Of a stretch of DNA of 64,000 bases, positions 11,801 through 25,111 are shown piece by piece. The stretch covers positions 1,922,001 through 1,986,000 of the forward strand of contig OY756142.1 in the NCBI GenBank assembly GCA_963576785.1, in the 5' to 3' direction. Each line of letters opens with the position of its first letter. The first letter of the stretch is position 1. The translations under genes were made by a program, and so were the position numbers. The DNA comes from Chlorophyllum brunneum. Lineage: Eukaryota > Basidiomycota > Agaricomycetes > Agaricales > Agaricaceae. The notes below the pieces were generated by a model that worked only from the letters and a program-made list of their open reading frames with translations, had not been told where the DNA came from and ran no database searches.

Positions 11801-11900
11801 TAGGAGCGAATTCAACCTCGAGGTCCCCAGTGATTTCTTCTGCTCCTACAAGACAGCAAGGGCTGTCCAATCCTACCTTGCTACACGCATTCGTGTTTGA
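5876..11900 (+). CDS. Non-reducing iterative type I polyketide synthase, SAT-KS-MAT-PT-ACP-ACP-ACP
   Basis: Six exons (5876-6511, 6573-7187, 7245-7575, 7628-7812, 7862-9090, 9143-11900) give 1917 residues. Starter-unit transacylase: GFSSG at 137-141, YH in the second half. Ketosynthase from about 384: Cys in DTACSSS (about 555), His in EAHGTGT (about 690) and NIGHLEA (about 730). Malonyl transferase: [14 protein letters not shown] (about 905) and [11 protein letters not shown] (Ser about 999). Product-template domain: [13 protein letters not shown] (His about 1328) and [10 protein letters not shown] (Asp about 1514). Three carrier domains: GADSL, GVDSL and GLDSL (Ser about 1671, 1770, 1875). 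The chain ends 42 residues after the last serine, with no thioesterase, Claisen cyclase or reductase. It should make an aromatic polyketide, product unknown. No tailoring genes adjoin it. Confidence 0.95.
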
Positions 11901-12163
11901 TACCCTTCTATTATTTTGGTCTATCCTGTATCATCGTGTATTTGTTGCAGATTGTTCGGTATCACTTAGAAGATAGATATTCCTCCAAAATAGTTTCGGG
12001 TGTATAATAGCCGTCATCCTTTAAAATGATAATGAATTTGAGTCCTTACTCGGTCTGATCCGTGACGATCAAGCTCCGCAAACTCACATATCAAGCCTTT
12101 TCCGTCCCTTGCACTCATCACTGTACTGTTCCGTGGACATCTTGAGTACCTTTTCAGAACAAT

Positions 12164-13353
12164 ATGCGCTATGCTGTTTTGGTTACAGGGCCCGCTGGAG
12201 CAGGGAAATCGACTTTTTCGGTGTCTTTTTTAACCCATCTGCAGAACTCAAAACGAAGTGGGCACCTTGTGAATCTAGATCCTGCGGCCGCACCTACAAG
12301 CTTTGAATACGAGCCTATCATTGATATCAAAGACCTAATTAGTTTGGAGGATGTGATGAACGAGCTCCAGTTCGGTCCGAACGGTGGACTCGTCTATTGT
12401 TTTGAGTAAGTGCATGAAAATCGACCAAGCTTTGGTGATCGTTTGTCGATATCTCAAAGATATCTACTGGAGAATATGGATTGGCTAGAGGAAGAGTTGG
12501 GATCTTTTGATGACGATTATCTCATTATCGACTGTCCAGGTATCGTAGTTTTGCGTTGGTCTAGCTATTCAACTCCTGATGCATATACCAGGCCAGATCG
12601 AACTCTATACCCACCATCCCTTTCTTCCTGCACTTGCCAAGAACCTCCAGAGATTAGGTATACGGACATGTGCGGTGTATCTGATCGAGTCTCAGTTCAT
12701 GGAAGACAAGTACAAGTTCTTCAGGTCCGTGCAGCTCTCATGCTCTTCGACGGTTAACAGCAATTGTGACGATCATTGACAGCGGGGTACTGTCAGCCAT
12801 GTCAGCAATGGTTAATTTGGAGATACCGTGGATCAATATCATGTCGAAAATGGATCTAGTGACATCGAACCCGGACGACGAGACAGGGGGTGCCAGGAAT
12901 GGCCTTCGAAAGCGGAAGGACATAGCCAGGTGAGCGGTCGTCGACCGATGCAGTTGAAGAGGCTTAACTCTTCCCTTCTGAGATTCCTCGACCCAGATCC
13001 CTTACTCCTCGCAAATGAGCCTGGACGCGAGGGAAATGTAGCGAATCCCAAGTTCCACGCACTCAACAAAGCTATAATCCAACTGGTTGGTGTTTGTTTT
13101 CACGCTGTGGTTCGGTTCTCAGCTATGCATAGATTGAAGATCACCCTCTCGTCTCGTTCCTACCTCTGGACTTGACGGATCCAGACTCTTTGAAGACCGT
13201 GATCAGTCACATTGATTACACCATGCAATACGGGGAAGATGAAGAGCCGAAGGAGGTAAACAGCCTCCCTGAAAGCTGTTAGGCTCCATTACTAACCACG
13301 ACGCTTCGCAGCCACATGATTTGGATGGGGGGGATTTTGAAAATCTCGAGTGA
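12164..13353 (+). CDS. GPN3: GPN-loop GTPase 3
   Basis: Seven exons (12164-12405, 12460-12539, 12592-12724, 12783-12929, 12983-13085, 13133-13255, 13312-13353) give 289 residues. The P-loop is GPAGAGKST. The Gly-Pro-Asn loop that names the family is in [14 protein letters not shown], the next motif is [13 protein letters not shown], and the guanine-specificity region is SKMDLV. The order and the short acidic tail fit Gpn3. This GTPase works as a heterodimer with Gpn1 in the cytoplasm and is needed to assemble RNA polymerase II and bring it to the nucleus. It lies downstream of the PKS but is a conserved housekeeping gene. Confidence 0.95.
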
Positions 13354-13705
13354 AACCGTTCTTGCACGATACTCGGGCTTGAAGGCATCCGCATCGAATA
13401 TCCTGAATGGTTAGTACGTGCTGAGAGTCAAGCTAGGGACGTAGTTTCTCTGGCTCATTAGTTTTCGTCGTTCATCCACTACGGAAGCATGCCGGAAGCA
13501 AGCAATATGACATAGTTGAAGTGGGTATGGAGCGGCTTGTATTTGCGGAGCGGCACCACTTCTACAATGTATCACAGCATGAGGCCATGCTCGATGTAAC
13601 ATCACGTCTGTAACACATATAAATAAGTCCGTGATAGGGACCGCCCAGAGCGCGTTTAACCCTTCGACCCCGACCTCATCTCGCGCGTACGCCTGACACC
13701 TCGCT
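13354..13705. other. Intergenic stretch with TATA box
   Basis: About 350 bp between GPN3 and the next gene. Apart from a TATAAATA at 13618-13625, about 88 bp before the next ATG, I see nothing coding. Confidence 0.5.
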
Positions 13706-14243
13706 ATGAATTACTACCCATCACAAGGATCTGCCTACGCACAACCCGTCGTTTATACAAGTTCGCATCATGGCTCACCCCGTGGACATCACGGCTACGG
13801 GCACCACTACTCTGATGGTGATGATTACTATACCCAGCCCGTGACATACGTCCCGAGTCATAGCAGCAGTCGAAGACACGGAAGGCACCATAGTATACCT
13901 GCAATGACAATTGCCCCGACTGCACCTATCGTAGTGGTGAGTACGCTTCGCATTCTTGTCATCAATATCCTGTCAACCAGGCGTCTCTCCTGTGAAGCAA
14001 CCCAGCCATAGCAGCCATGGCCATCACCGTCACCACCACCATGGTAGCGGGCACTACCACCATCACCGCTCCTTTGGTGAACGATTGAGGCATTTCTTCG
14101 GTCTTGCGCCCACAGCGAATTACCGCTACAAATCTGACCGATCGTCGTGGGGTTTCATGGGCTATTCGCGTCGCCCACGCTATGTCGACGCACGTACGGG
14201 TGCAGAGGTTGATAGACACGGACGGCCAATTTACCGTGTCTAA
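13706..14243 (+). CDS. His-rich small protein with conserved C-terminal motif, function unknown
   Basis: Two exons (13706-13936, 13998-14243) give 158 residues. The first half is rich in Tyr, Gln, His and Pro (YAQPVVYTSSHHG). After the junction a His/Gly run (HGHHRHHHHGSGHYHHH) leads into SFGERLRHFFGLAP and a C terminus SWGFMGYSRRPRYVDARTG ending GRPIYRV. I recall this C-terminal pattern as common in Agaricomycete hypothetical proteins, but I know no function. The His run could bind metal ions; that is inference. The second-exon acceptor (TGTGAAG) is chosen because the alternative acceptor at CCAG would leave the frame. There is no signal peptide or membrane segment. Confidence 0.75.
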
Positions 14244-14395
14244 TGTTTGATCGTTATTTATCTATTTTCCATTTCAACCTTGTGTAGTAATGATTTGACA
14301 AGTCAGAGTCTGTACTATATTTGAAGACCATGTAGTCAATTCAAAAATATGATTCAATCCATCCACATGTTCTCAGCTCTTGAATGCCATTCGCC

Positions 14396-16691
14396 CTAAT
14401 ATTTTTGCGGTATCCAATGCCCAATGAGGCGGCGAGCTACATCTGCTTCCACTGATTCTAAACTGGGCCCTGAATTGCACACGGCTTCACATGTCCTGTA
14501 TCCACGCAACAAATAGCGACCTTCGTCGAAGCGCAACAGAGGGCTCTCGATGTCGTGGGCAAGCCCTTCTGAAAACAGTTCTTCAGCAGCAACGGACTCC
14601 GGGGACCTTGAGTCGGGGCCATCTGATTCGAGATCACTTGAATAAGCCTCATGGTCGAATCCAGTACCTTCATCATCCACTGTTTGCATCTGCAACGTAT
14701 AACAGTTCGGGTGGTTGAGAATATAATCGTCTTCAGTACACCAGACTTCGTCAGGAGAGCAGTTGTTGGGTGGATTTTCTTCATCTTCCAAGAGTGCGTA
14801 ATCATCATGACAACCTGGACCTCGAGGGATACCGGTCGCCTCTTCTGTCGTCAAAATGGAACCATCCTGTACGAGTTCCTCCCCGTCAAGCCGAGTTACC
14901 GGCATATCTTCAACGAAAGACCAGTCATCGCCCTCACCGCCATAGGTATATCCGCCCGAGAAAGGTTCACTAAGCAACCAGTCCGAGTCACCCCGGTCAC
15001 TTCGTAGGCATCTCACATTCTCGCCGAGTATAAATCCTAGTTCAGAAGTCAGTCTCTCGAGATCCAAAGTTGTCGGTAGTTGTTTTATGCCATTGTTTGA
15101 TGTATCAGATGCGTTGATTGTCGGGCGGCCTTCAGGTGGTTCTAGCGTCGAAATTCCACGTCCCGTATTCTCCGGAGGGCCTACAAGACACCCAACCTGG
15201 GGAGATGGACATGACGGGAAATATTTGGAGTTCAAGCCTTCTGGATGATTACTTCCGGTGTTCGTAACAGCGTGCACTTGTGAAGGAGACTCTGACGGCC
15301 TGATCGACGAAGCGAGAGAGGGTGGCTTTTGTACCCCGGCCTCGGTAGTATGCATTGGTTTGGTTGACGAGTTTATATCCTGATCACATGGCGGAGGGTG
15401 ATCGAAAGCCCATTTCTTTTGGGCCACATCCAGAAAGATGGTGCTGGGTTTGGGCCCCGGACTAAGCAAGGATGAAGATTCTATCGGTAACACACCGTTG
15501 ACTTTCTCTATATCCCATATGACCGACTGAGCTTTCTCAGATGAGGGCATGGACAGCTTCTGTATTAATATCTTGGAAATTTTCTGCGCTGAAACGCGCT
15601 TCCTCTCTCGAATGGACTCTTCGGAGACTGTTGGTAGGGGTCCATGTTCACGGGGAGATTGCTCTCGCACCCACGATTTCTGCTTTGGTTGGGCCAGGTC
15701 ACCAGACGAGGTCTCATACGACCCGCAAGAGGAGGTATGCACACTATTGGGCCTGCGCTTCCCGGCCGACTTCAGAAATTGCTCTTCTGAGAAGAACTTG
15801 TTGTTTCTGGGGTCTACCAGCGAGTCAGACGGGGGGAAAAAGAGCGACAAGCAGGGGCACACTTTTTTGCTTTGACCTCCTCACCAAGGCCTGGACAGAC
15901 GCTTTGCCTTTTCCGAAGACACCAGAGCGGAAAGGTGGGTCTATCTGTCGGGAGAAAAATCAATCTATGCAATTTCCAATCGCCAATGTTATAACCATAC
16001 CGTGAGCCTTTTCTTGCCGACGTTTACGGCGGTGAAACCGTACATAAGAGCAAGGCCTCCTGACGTTTTTTGCCCCGATTTCGGCTTGGACACGGAATCG
16101 TCATAGGCCTGCTTCTTTGAGCCCTCGGGTCGCATGATGTCGCGTCTGATTTTTTTCTTTTCCCGCCTCTCGTGTAATCCTGCAGAAAGAATAAGATCAG
16201 AACGCGGAAGTAGAAGAGAACGCCCACAGACTCTTCTCTTCGTCTGATTGTAGGTCATGACCTCGCTTTGAACTAGGATTTCTATGACGTCGGAGACACT
16301 CCTCGTCTTGTATCATGCCTCCATATTTCGTTAGAGTACCCTTTCTGGTTTTGTTGGAACGTCTTGGACGCGAATCAGGTTCAGTGATACTCTCCTTACG
16401 CCGTTTGTTGCCACTGGTGTGAGTTGGGATTCCCCCCTGAACAGGTCGTATGCGCGGCTTGAGTACCGGAGTGGAGAATCCACAGCTCTGGGCGGGACGT
16501 GCTTTGACAGGAATAGAGTTGTCTATCTCCTCGCCTTTCCATGATGCCATGTATCCTCTTCCCTCCACGGCATGTGCTCCCGAGAACGACCGCTGACTCT
16601 TCACGTATTTCAGAACAGCTTGGTGGCCGTCTAGCTTCGGAACCAATGAGATATTGGAGGGACTGAGGTCCACACGAGCAGTAGCCTCCAT
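14396..16691 (-). CDS. 712-residue protein of unknown function, probably nuclear
   Basis: Four exons (16691-16232, 16179-16001, 15944-15863, 15813-14396) join in phase. The N-terminal third is basic and disordered, with KRRK and RRSNKTRKGTL clusters like nuclear signals. The most conserved-looking block spans exons 2-3: ALMYGFTAVNVGKKRLT joined to IDPPFRSGVFGKGKAS. The long C-terminal exon is acidic and Ser-rich. I have a vague sense of having seen the GF-A-NVGK-RLT / GVF-KGKAS pair in fungal proteins, but cannot name the family. Two donors (16231, 15862) are not perfect consensus sites, so internal junctions are less certain than elsewhere; an upstream exon is also possible. Confidence 0.65.
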
Positions 16692-16900
16692 GTCGTCTGG
16701 ATCAGAACGTGATTGGAGGGCACTGTCATGAAGACGAGACAAGGAATGCTTAGTCAGGCCACATTACAAGAGGGAGCTCTTAGCTGCAGCGTAGAGATAT
16801 GATTATTGTTTGTAACAACCGGATAAAACACTATACAAAAAGGCAGAACGAAAGAGAAAGTATACACGATGTGAGGAGATTGTTTCCTTTTTTATTTGTT

Positions 16901-18401
<1,501 letters not shown>

Positions 18402-18688
18402 GGCTTTATAGGGTGATTTCTGGGGTGATTGAACTTTCGGGTATTCGCGAGCGGATCGTACGACAAGAGAAATTGTTACCGGAGAACAAATGGACGTAGA
18501 CAGCCTCCGAGATGAGGCTATCGATAAGCCGTGGTGAGCCGGACAGGCGTTGTCGTCGGAGGTGCGAGGCGAGGAAGAGCGGGGAGAGTTCTTTATAGCT
18601 CTGGGATGAGATGATCCGGCCACTTCGTCATGCGAGTCTTACCGGCCTGGGTTTTACCCACAGCGGCTCTTCTTACACCTAATACAAT

Positions 18689-19421
18689 TCATAGATTCAC
18701 AACACTACACACGACCATGAACCACAGCTCTAACCAGCGAGACAATCTACTTGTTTCGTCCCAGCCGTCCTCCTCCACCTCACGCATGAGCTCTCCAATG
18801 ACCGACGTCGTTTCACAGGGATGGAAATACCAGCACGGGGTGCCCAAAGTAGGATGATCCCCGTGAGAGAGAACGGGAAATGCCGACGCGGGGAGTGACA
18901 CTGTGCACGAAGAAACGTCGAAATCACTGCAGACGCCGATCTTGAAAAGTGAAGTTTTCAAAACCTCGTTAAGCGGCAACGGGGCCCCGCCTATGATTGC
19001 CCCGATAAATTGCACACAAAGGCACTCATGGGAGAAAACTCACTCGCGTTGCTGACGGTGAAGTAAAACGCAGGGACTCTAAATGTTGCGGAAAACACAA
19101 CGTATTGCTGACAGACTAGCGTCCGATCAGGATCTGAGGTTATTCGAGCCACACTTGGATCGGGTTCCTCGGATACTGCTTCACTCAGGAGGTCATCAAG
19201 GCTTGAGGTAGAGTTATCTGGTCCACGAAGGACGTCGACAGTACGAGACATGTATCCAAAGTTGGCGTAGTTCTGGAAGACCGCTCAGAGACAGTACAGC
19301 AGTCGGGGACTAACCGGCATACGGGATGTTCATTCCAAGACCATCCTTCGAGAGGAGACTTGCTGGTAGAGCCACGAATGAGTGCCCCGCAGGCTGCATC
19401 GAAATGAGGTCGGGTTAGCAT
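18689..19421 (-). CDS. ATG10: Ubiquitin-like-conjugating enzyme ATG10
   Basis: Three exons (19421-19323, 19272-19044, 18990-18689) give 209 residues. Atg10 features in order are WSWNEHPNYANFGYMSRT, QQYVVFSATFRVPAFYF, GDHPTLGTPCW and the catalytic cysteine in WYFHPCET (Cys about 168). Atg10 is the E2-like enzyme that links Atg12 to Atg5 during autophagosome formation. The start at 19421 is preferred to upstream in-frame ATGs because the family begins with an FxxACxxL helix (here HFDAACGAL). It is transcribed away from eS1, sharing 195 bp of upstream sequence. Confidence 0.88.
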
Positions 19422-19616
19422 GATTGCGACGTCACAGGGAAGCGTGACAGCAGTGTGAGAACAGCTATACAGGTCCAGATTTAAGGTTTGCGCCACCAGA
19501 TCGCCCGAATAGGCAGACAACGGGACCACAGACTCTCCAATCCCAAAACTAAGCCCGTTCCAAGTGCCCGCCCGCCATCTGCTCGTCACCCTCCCGGACG
19601 CTCTCAACGCGGAATT
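19422..19616. promoter_or_regulatory. Shared bidirectional promoter region
   Basis: 195 bp between the start codons of ATG10 (minus) and ribosomal protein eS1 (plus). No clear TATA box is seen. Confidence 0.4.
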
Positions 19617-20610
19617 ATGGCTGTAGGAAAGGTATATTGCACCCAGCCATCAGACTACCGTATCCTGACTGGCGATTCTATCATCACAGAACAAACGTCT
19701 CTCAAAGGGCAAGAAAGGTATCAAGAAGAAGGTCGTCGACCCCTTCACCCGCAAAGGTGGATTACCTCTCATCCGGAATGTCGATATACGCGCTCATCCT
19801 GTTCGTAGACTGGTATGACATCAAGGCACCTTCAATCTTCGAGGTCCGAAATGTTGGCAAAACGCTTGTCAACCGATCGGTTGGTTTGAGTGCGTAGCAT
19901 GTGCGTTTGGAGGTACGGACAGCAGACTTAATAACTCCCCGTAGAGAATGCCAATGACTCTCTCCGCGGCCGCATTGTTGAGGTTTCACTAGGAGATCTC
20001 AACAAGGATGAGGAACAATCATTCCGCAAAATCAAACTACGCATCGACGAAATCCAGGGCAAGAACTGCCTTACCAACTTCCACGGCATGGACTTCACCT
20101 CGGACAAACTCCGCTCCCTCGTCCGCAAGTGGCAAACCCTCATCGAGGCCCACGTCGACGTGAAAACCACCGATGGTTACCTCCTCCGTCTCTTTGCCAT
20201 CGGCTTCACAAAACGCCGCCCTTCGCAAGTGAAGAAGACCACATATGCGCAGTCAAGTCAGGTGCGGGAGATCAGAAAGAAGATGTTTGAGATCATCACT
20301 CGTGAGGCCACAAGCTGCGACCTGAAGGAGCTGGTTCAGAAGTTCGTTCCTGAGGCCATTGGTCGCGAGATCGAGAAGGCGTCGAGGAGCATCTACCCCT
20401 TGCAGAATGTCTACATTCGCAAGGCAAAAATCCTGAAATCCCCCAAATTTGATGTCTCGAAACTGCTTGAGCTTCATGGTGAATCAACTGACGTATGTTT
20501 CCAACCTATTCCCACTAGGGGACCACGCTCATTAATAATAATAAAAACAGGAGACTGGCACACGGGTTGCGAAGGACTTTAAGGAGCCTGCACCTCTGGA
20601 GTCTGTTTGA
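19617..20610 (+). CDS. RPS1: 40S ribosomal protein eS1 (S3a)
   Basis: Five exons (19617-19631, 19690-19756, 19809-19889, 19945-20492, 20551-20610) give 256 residues. The first exon is only 15 nt (MAVGK). The protein matches eS1 throughout: [91 protein letters not shown] and KLLELHGE. It is a small-subunit protein near the mRNA exit site. The third intron uses donor GTGCGT; the joined residue run VGLKNANDS confirms the phase. Confidence 0.97.
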
Positions 20611-20846
20611 GCACTCTATAGTCGATGCCCTCTTGTAGTCTTACCTATGCCCCACATGCAACAAGGGTGCCATCATCATCAATCTATGCATCATGCTTCA
20701 TTAGGGCTCTCCATGTAGACGCACGTAGTATTGATTTTATCCGGGGTATCTGAAGAGCTTGTTTCCTCTATCGAGAGTGGTTGCCTGACCCTAATCTGGT
20801 CACCTGAGGCACATACACAAGCTATTGCCAGCACTCCATTGCCTGG

Positions 20847-21558
20847 ATGTCTGACATTGATTTCCTCCGGAGCAAGCTGAGGGCTCACGCAGATTTTCCC
20901 CAAAAGGTGAGAAGAGAAAACGACGCGGAACCAGTCAAGAGAATATCAAAAACCACTCATTACAGGGCATCGTATTCTTGGATATCTTCCCCATCTTCCG
21001 CGATCCTCTGGCTTTCGAGGCTCTCATCACCCATTTTCTTCACCACATCACATCCCATACTCTCGGTCTCTCGGACCACAACAGCATTGATGTTGTCGTT
21101 GGCCTTGATGCTCGCGGATTCCTCATCGGACCTATCATCGCCTTAAGGTTGGGCGCCTCTTTCGTCCCTGTTCGAAAAAAGGGTAAACTGCCTGGGGAGT
21201 GTGTTCAGGCTGAATACGTTAAAGAATACGGCACGGTAGGTGGTCCATTATCCTCTGGATTCTGCCTAATGGTGGCTTGAACAGGATTCCTTCGAGATGC
21301 AGGCCGATGCTATCAGACCTGGCCAGAATGTGATTATCATAGATGATCTTATTGCGACAGGTACGCCCTCCGTATTCTTTTGAGGATACCTGCAGCCTAC
21401 CTCTGTCGGAAGGTGGATCTGCCAGGGCTGCAGGCGAACTAGTCAAAAAGCAAGGCGGCAAGACCTTACAATATCTCTTCATCATTGAGCTTCTCTTCCT
21501 CAAGGCCTCCTCCAAGCTCGATGCGCCCGTTTATTCTATCATTCAGACCGATGATTAG
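20847..21558 (+). CDS. APT1: Adenine phosphoribosyltransferase
   Basis: Four exons (20847-20906, 20966-21235, 21285-21360, 21413-21558) give 183 residues. Family motifs are GIVFLDIFPIFRDP, VVGLDARGFLIGPIIALRLG, FVPVRKKGKLPG, the PRPP-binding loop VIIIDDLIATGGSA and a C-terminal FIIELLFLK. The enzyme salvages adenine to AMP in the cytosol. The stop lies 46 bp from the stop of the convergent mannosidase gene, so the two transcripts very likely overlap at their 3' ends. Confidence 0.97.
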
Positions 21559-21604
21559 AGAAGCCTTGCGTTCCTGGCATGATCATTAGTTCAGGACTTA
21601 AATA

Positions 21605-24600
21605 TTAGACCAGCAGTCGGGTATTTAGCAATGGATGACCATTAATATACAATATCCGTGGATTGGTACTGTCTTGAATTCTCTCCTCTCCATTATCTCC
21701 TTTGTCTTGCTCCTTATTCCGCTCTGCTGACCCCGTCTGTGTAGCGACCTTGCGTGTCGAGTCTGCGGTCGCGATAGGGTCTCGGTGAACGGCAACCATG
21801 ACTTGGCCGGACCCGAGATTTTCGATTGTGTCCATGAGCTCCGTTAGCACCTTTCCTGCCATCCTAGGCAGCAACAGAAGTCCCACATCGGAAAGATCCC
21901 CAGCTGCCACGATTTCATCCGCATTGGCAGTAGGATTAATAGCAATATCTTCGTTACTGATAACGATGACCCCTGCGGCACCAGCATTCCGGGCTTCGAG
22001 GAGCTTCTCGAGGAATGTGCACTCCCCGCGTTCTACAACTAGAATGCTATCAGGGTACACATGTTTATAAGGCAAACAGCCTTTCGGAGTGTTGGGCTCT
22101 CGGAAGAGGGGAAGACCCCCTGCCTGTGTCATGCGTGGAGGTTTGTCTCGAGGTTCAGCAGCATTGAGGGACAAGTCTGCACCAAAGAAGGCAGTATATG
22201 CTATCAGCCGCAGACTCATGTCTGCAGTATCCATATTGCCAAGCTGAACTCCGAGCATCGGATCAACTATATCAAAGAAAAGACGGAGCTGGACGTCGGC
22301 ATCTCGAGTTCCCTTTGGGGCGATAGAGCCAGAGTCCTCAGAGGGCGGCGCGAAGATCGTAGAGTCATTGATATAGACTATATGCCCCGGCCTGACCTGA
22401 TAATGACCGACTGTTGCCTCTGTTAGTCTTACAACTAACTCGCAGCATCGCAGACGTACGCTTACGGATATCATAACCCTGGTCGTCAAGACGGCGAACG
22501 ATTTGTGTCCTAATACCGGTGATGTTATGAACGACGAAGCCATCTGCGACAGGCTCCAGCTTCATACGGCTAGGACTCAAGTCCTCCGGTACATTTCGAC
22601 CATCGGCAGAAAGGATGAAGTCGTAAGACTATGACCTCTGTGAGTCCTGCAATGTTCTCAAACACATCCAAGCTGTGCGCTTACGAAGTTTTCGACAGCA
22701 GGCTTCTCGCACCATCCATTCGCAGACCAAGCATCTATCTCGGTGGAGCTAGCATGTACTCCTACCAGCTTCCGTGCATAGTCGTAATCGCTTCTTGAAC
22801 GGATACCACGGACGAGACCAGTGTCTGTTGAATCACTGTCACGGACTTCAACGAAAGGCTTGTATGCGGGACATTGATGATCATTCACAGGTCGCATCTT
22901 CTTCCGGGATGCTGGCATCGGGCGTAAATTATCTCGGTCAAGGCTCAGTATGTGACCTTCGGTCGAAAAGACATAATTTGAGTCATCGCGATGAAGGAAA
23001 TTATCTTCGTCAAACAGCAAATAAAGATACTAATCCGAGAATGAGCAATATAGATGAGAAACTGATGGAAAGGACGAACCTTGAGTGTTTCTGAGAGTGC
23101 GAAAGATTCCATGCGGTCGTCACGTTGATTGGTGCGAAGATCTTGAATACCAGTCAGTCCACAAGCAACTCTAGCCCTTGCGGTAAGATCTTGAAGCACG
23201 CGTTCCCCAACGTCTAGATAGAAGGGGTCGCGAGTTGCCTGATACCAGGAATAATGGTTTAAGGACCTGATTTCGAGAAGCAGACCAAAGACGAACTCGA
23301 TATAAGTACCACGTCGATTCAATAAATTCTAGTGTCACATTCGGGTCAAAGGTATTTTCCCAATTTGAATATCATACCTGGGCGAAGGGGATATTGATGA
23401 GAAGTAGCACGCTTGAAGTTCGTATCGTATACTTCGGGGAGTCCAGAGTGCTCTCGCCATAGGTTATAATCTACCAGGTCTCGTCAAAATCGCATTACAG
23501 GGGATGAGATAACAACCTACAAAGCATGTGTAACTTGATAGCACTTTGCACATCGCCAGCTAGAACCTGCAGCCCAGGCCAGAAAGCTGACAGCGAATCT
23601 ACAGTGAAATACGCCGTGTCGCCAGTGTTCATGTTTACAGGTCTGTACTAAAATTGGCTGATTCAGGACATCGACTTGGCACACAGATGACTTTGACATA
23701 CCCAATAGCCATCCGCCGCCCGTGAGTAACGCATAATAGCCGCATAGGCATCATCCCAAACGTCCAAGAACTCAATTTCACCTATGATATCATCAGCAGT
23801 TTCGATGACGGGAATCATGATAGGATTCACCACTCATGATATACCACTTGAGCGCATATTCGAAGAATGAGTCCACGCCTGCACCAATACTCGTCACCTC
23901 AGGTGCTATCCACTCCTGCACATAAATTAAAGTGCTGTTACAAAAGCTGAAGTCAAACATACCCCATTCCAGGCATTGATCGTGTTGCCGAGGAGACCGA
24001 TCTCTGACTTACGGTTCCACAATGCGAAGAAAGCCTAGGATGACATGTGCATTGTTCAGGAGATCAGATATGCTGGAAATCACCTTGTAAGCAGCCCTTT
24101 CAAAGCGCTCATCCCCAGTCAACCTACTCAAAGTTGCGAATTCTAAAATGAGAGAACCCGCCCCTGCAGTACCTGCAACATGGTGTTGAGAACGCGCAAA
24201 CGGAGATATGAAATTGCTAACAAGTTTCAACCGTCTCACCCCTCATGACCCCCCTTCGCAGGTTGATCTGTCATATGCATTAGGCCGTTCAGAACAAAAG
24301 GAAAAACCGTGGATAATACCCTAGCATAGGGGAGTCCTGTGCGAGTGGAAAAGGCTGGCAGCAGGCGGTTTCCGAGATCACGAGCAAGCTCTAGCAGTTG
24401 GCCACGATACCAGGGAAGATGGAAGGGTTGTCCTGGACGGCTGGCGAAAATGTGTCCGGAAAGAAGGCCTCCCAAGACACGGATGGTTGTTTCGAAGACT
24501 TGAGGTTTGGTGTTGACGTCAAATTGAACCCACTGGATGACATTCTTCACCGCTTTTTCGAACCCCTCGTAGTCATCGAGAACGACCAGGGTGTCAAGAA

Positions 24601-25111
24601 CATCAACGAGTGTGAGGGAAAAGTTGCCTGCGACATCGTTTGCCGCAATATTTGTTCTGTGACCACGTCGTATAAAGCTCTTGGCGATCATTATAGTGAA
24701 CGTACGGATTCTCCCAGTCGGGCCCTTGTCCTGAGCATGTTAACGGTGTCAACTACAGAAATTCTTTCAGCGAGCGATTTCCGGAAACCTGGTCTGCGCA
24801 CCTCGTCGAGAGGAAACGCTAATATGACTTAGCATAATAAATATATGATCACGAGAGTACATACCAAAGATCATGTAGTTGTCATATCCATGATAGAACA
24901 ACTCCCTCGTCCTCTCCCTATATTCCAAGGTCAGTGTTATTCTGTTACGGACTCCCGAGTATGTGACATGCCGGGCAGCAAGTTTCCGCTGAGTAGTCCA
25001 GCCGGATCCGTTAAGAGGCGCCGCAGACGTATTTTCCAGCCAGCGGGGTATCTGGAATGAGGCCAAGAGGATGATGAAGAGACATTCTGGCAAGAATTGT
25101 CTCCAGTGCAT
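21605..25111 (-). CDS. HTM1: ER degradation-enhancing alpha-mannosidase-like protein (EDEM/HTM1), GH47 with PA domain
   Basis: Sixteen exons (25111-24865, 24818-24802, 24752-24706, 24656-24320, 24267-24222, 24172-24084, 24034-23963, 23915-23831, 23781-23702, 23647-23521, 23470-23378, 23328-23297, 23238-23080, 23029-22685, 22628-22460, 22410-21605) join without a phase conflict to 916 residues. A hydrophobic start (LFIILLASFQIP) suggests ER entry. GH47 blocks are FYHGYDNYM, NDVAGNFSLTLVDVLDTLVV, PEVTSIGAGVDSFFEYALKW, SLSAFWPGLQVLAGD, LRPEFIESTWYLYRATRDP and DRMESFALSETLKYLYLLFD. A protease-associated domain follows at about 745-850 (ILVVERGECTFLEKLLEARN). The enzyme trims mannose from misfolded glycoproteins to mark them for ER-associated degradation. 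There is no HDEL-type tail. Confidence 0.94.

Noticed and set aside
5876..13353. A secondary-metabolite gene cluster around the PKS
   Set aside because: Neighbours are conserved housekeeping genes; no tailoring enzyme, transporter or pathway regulator is adjacent.
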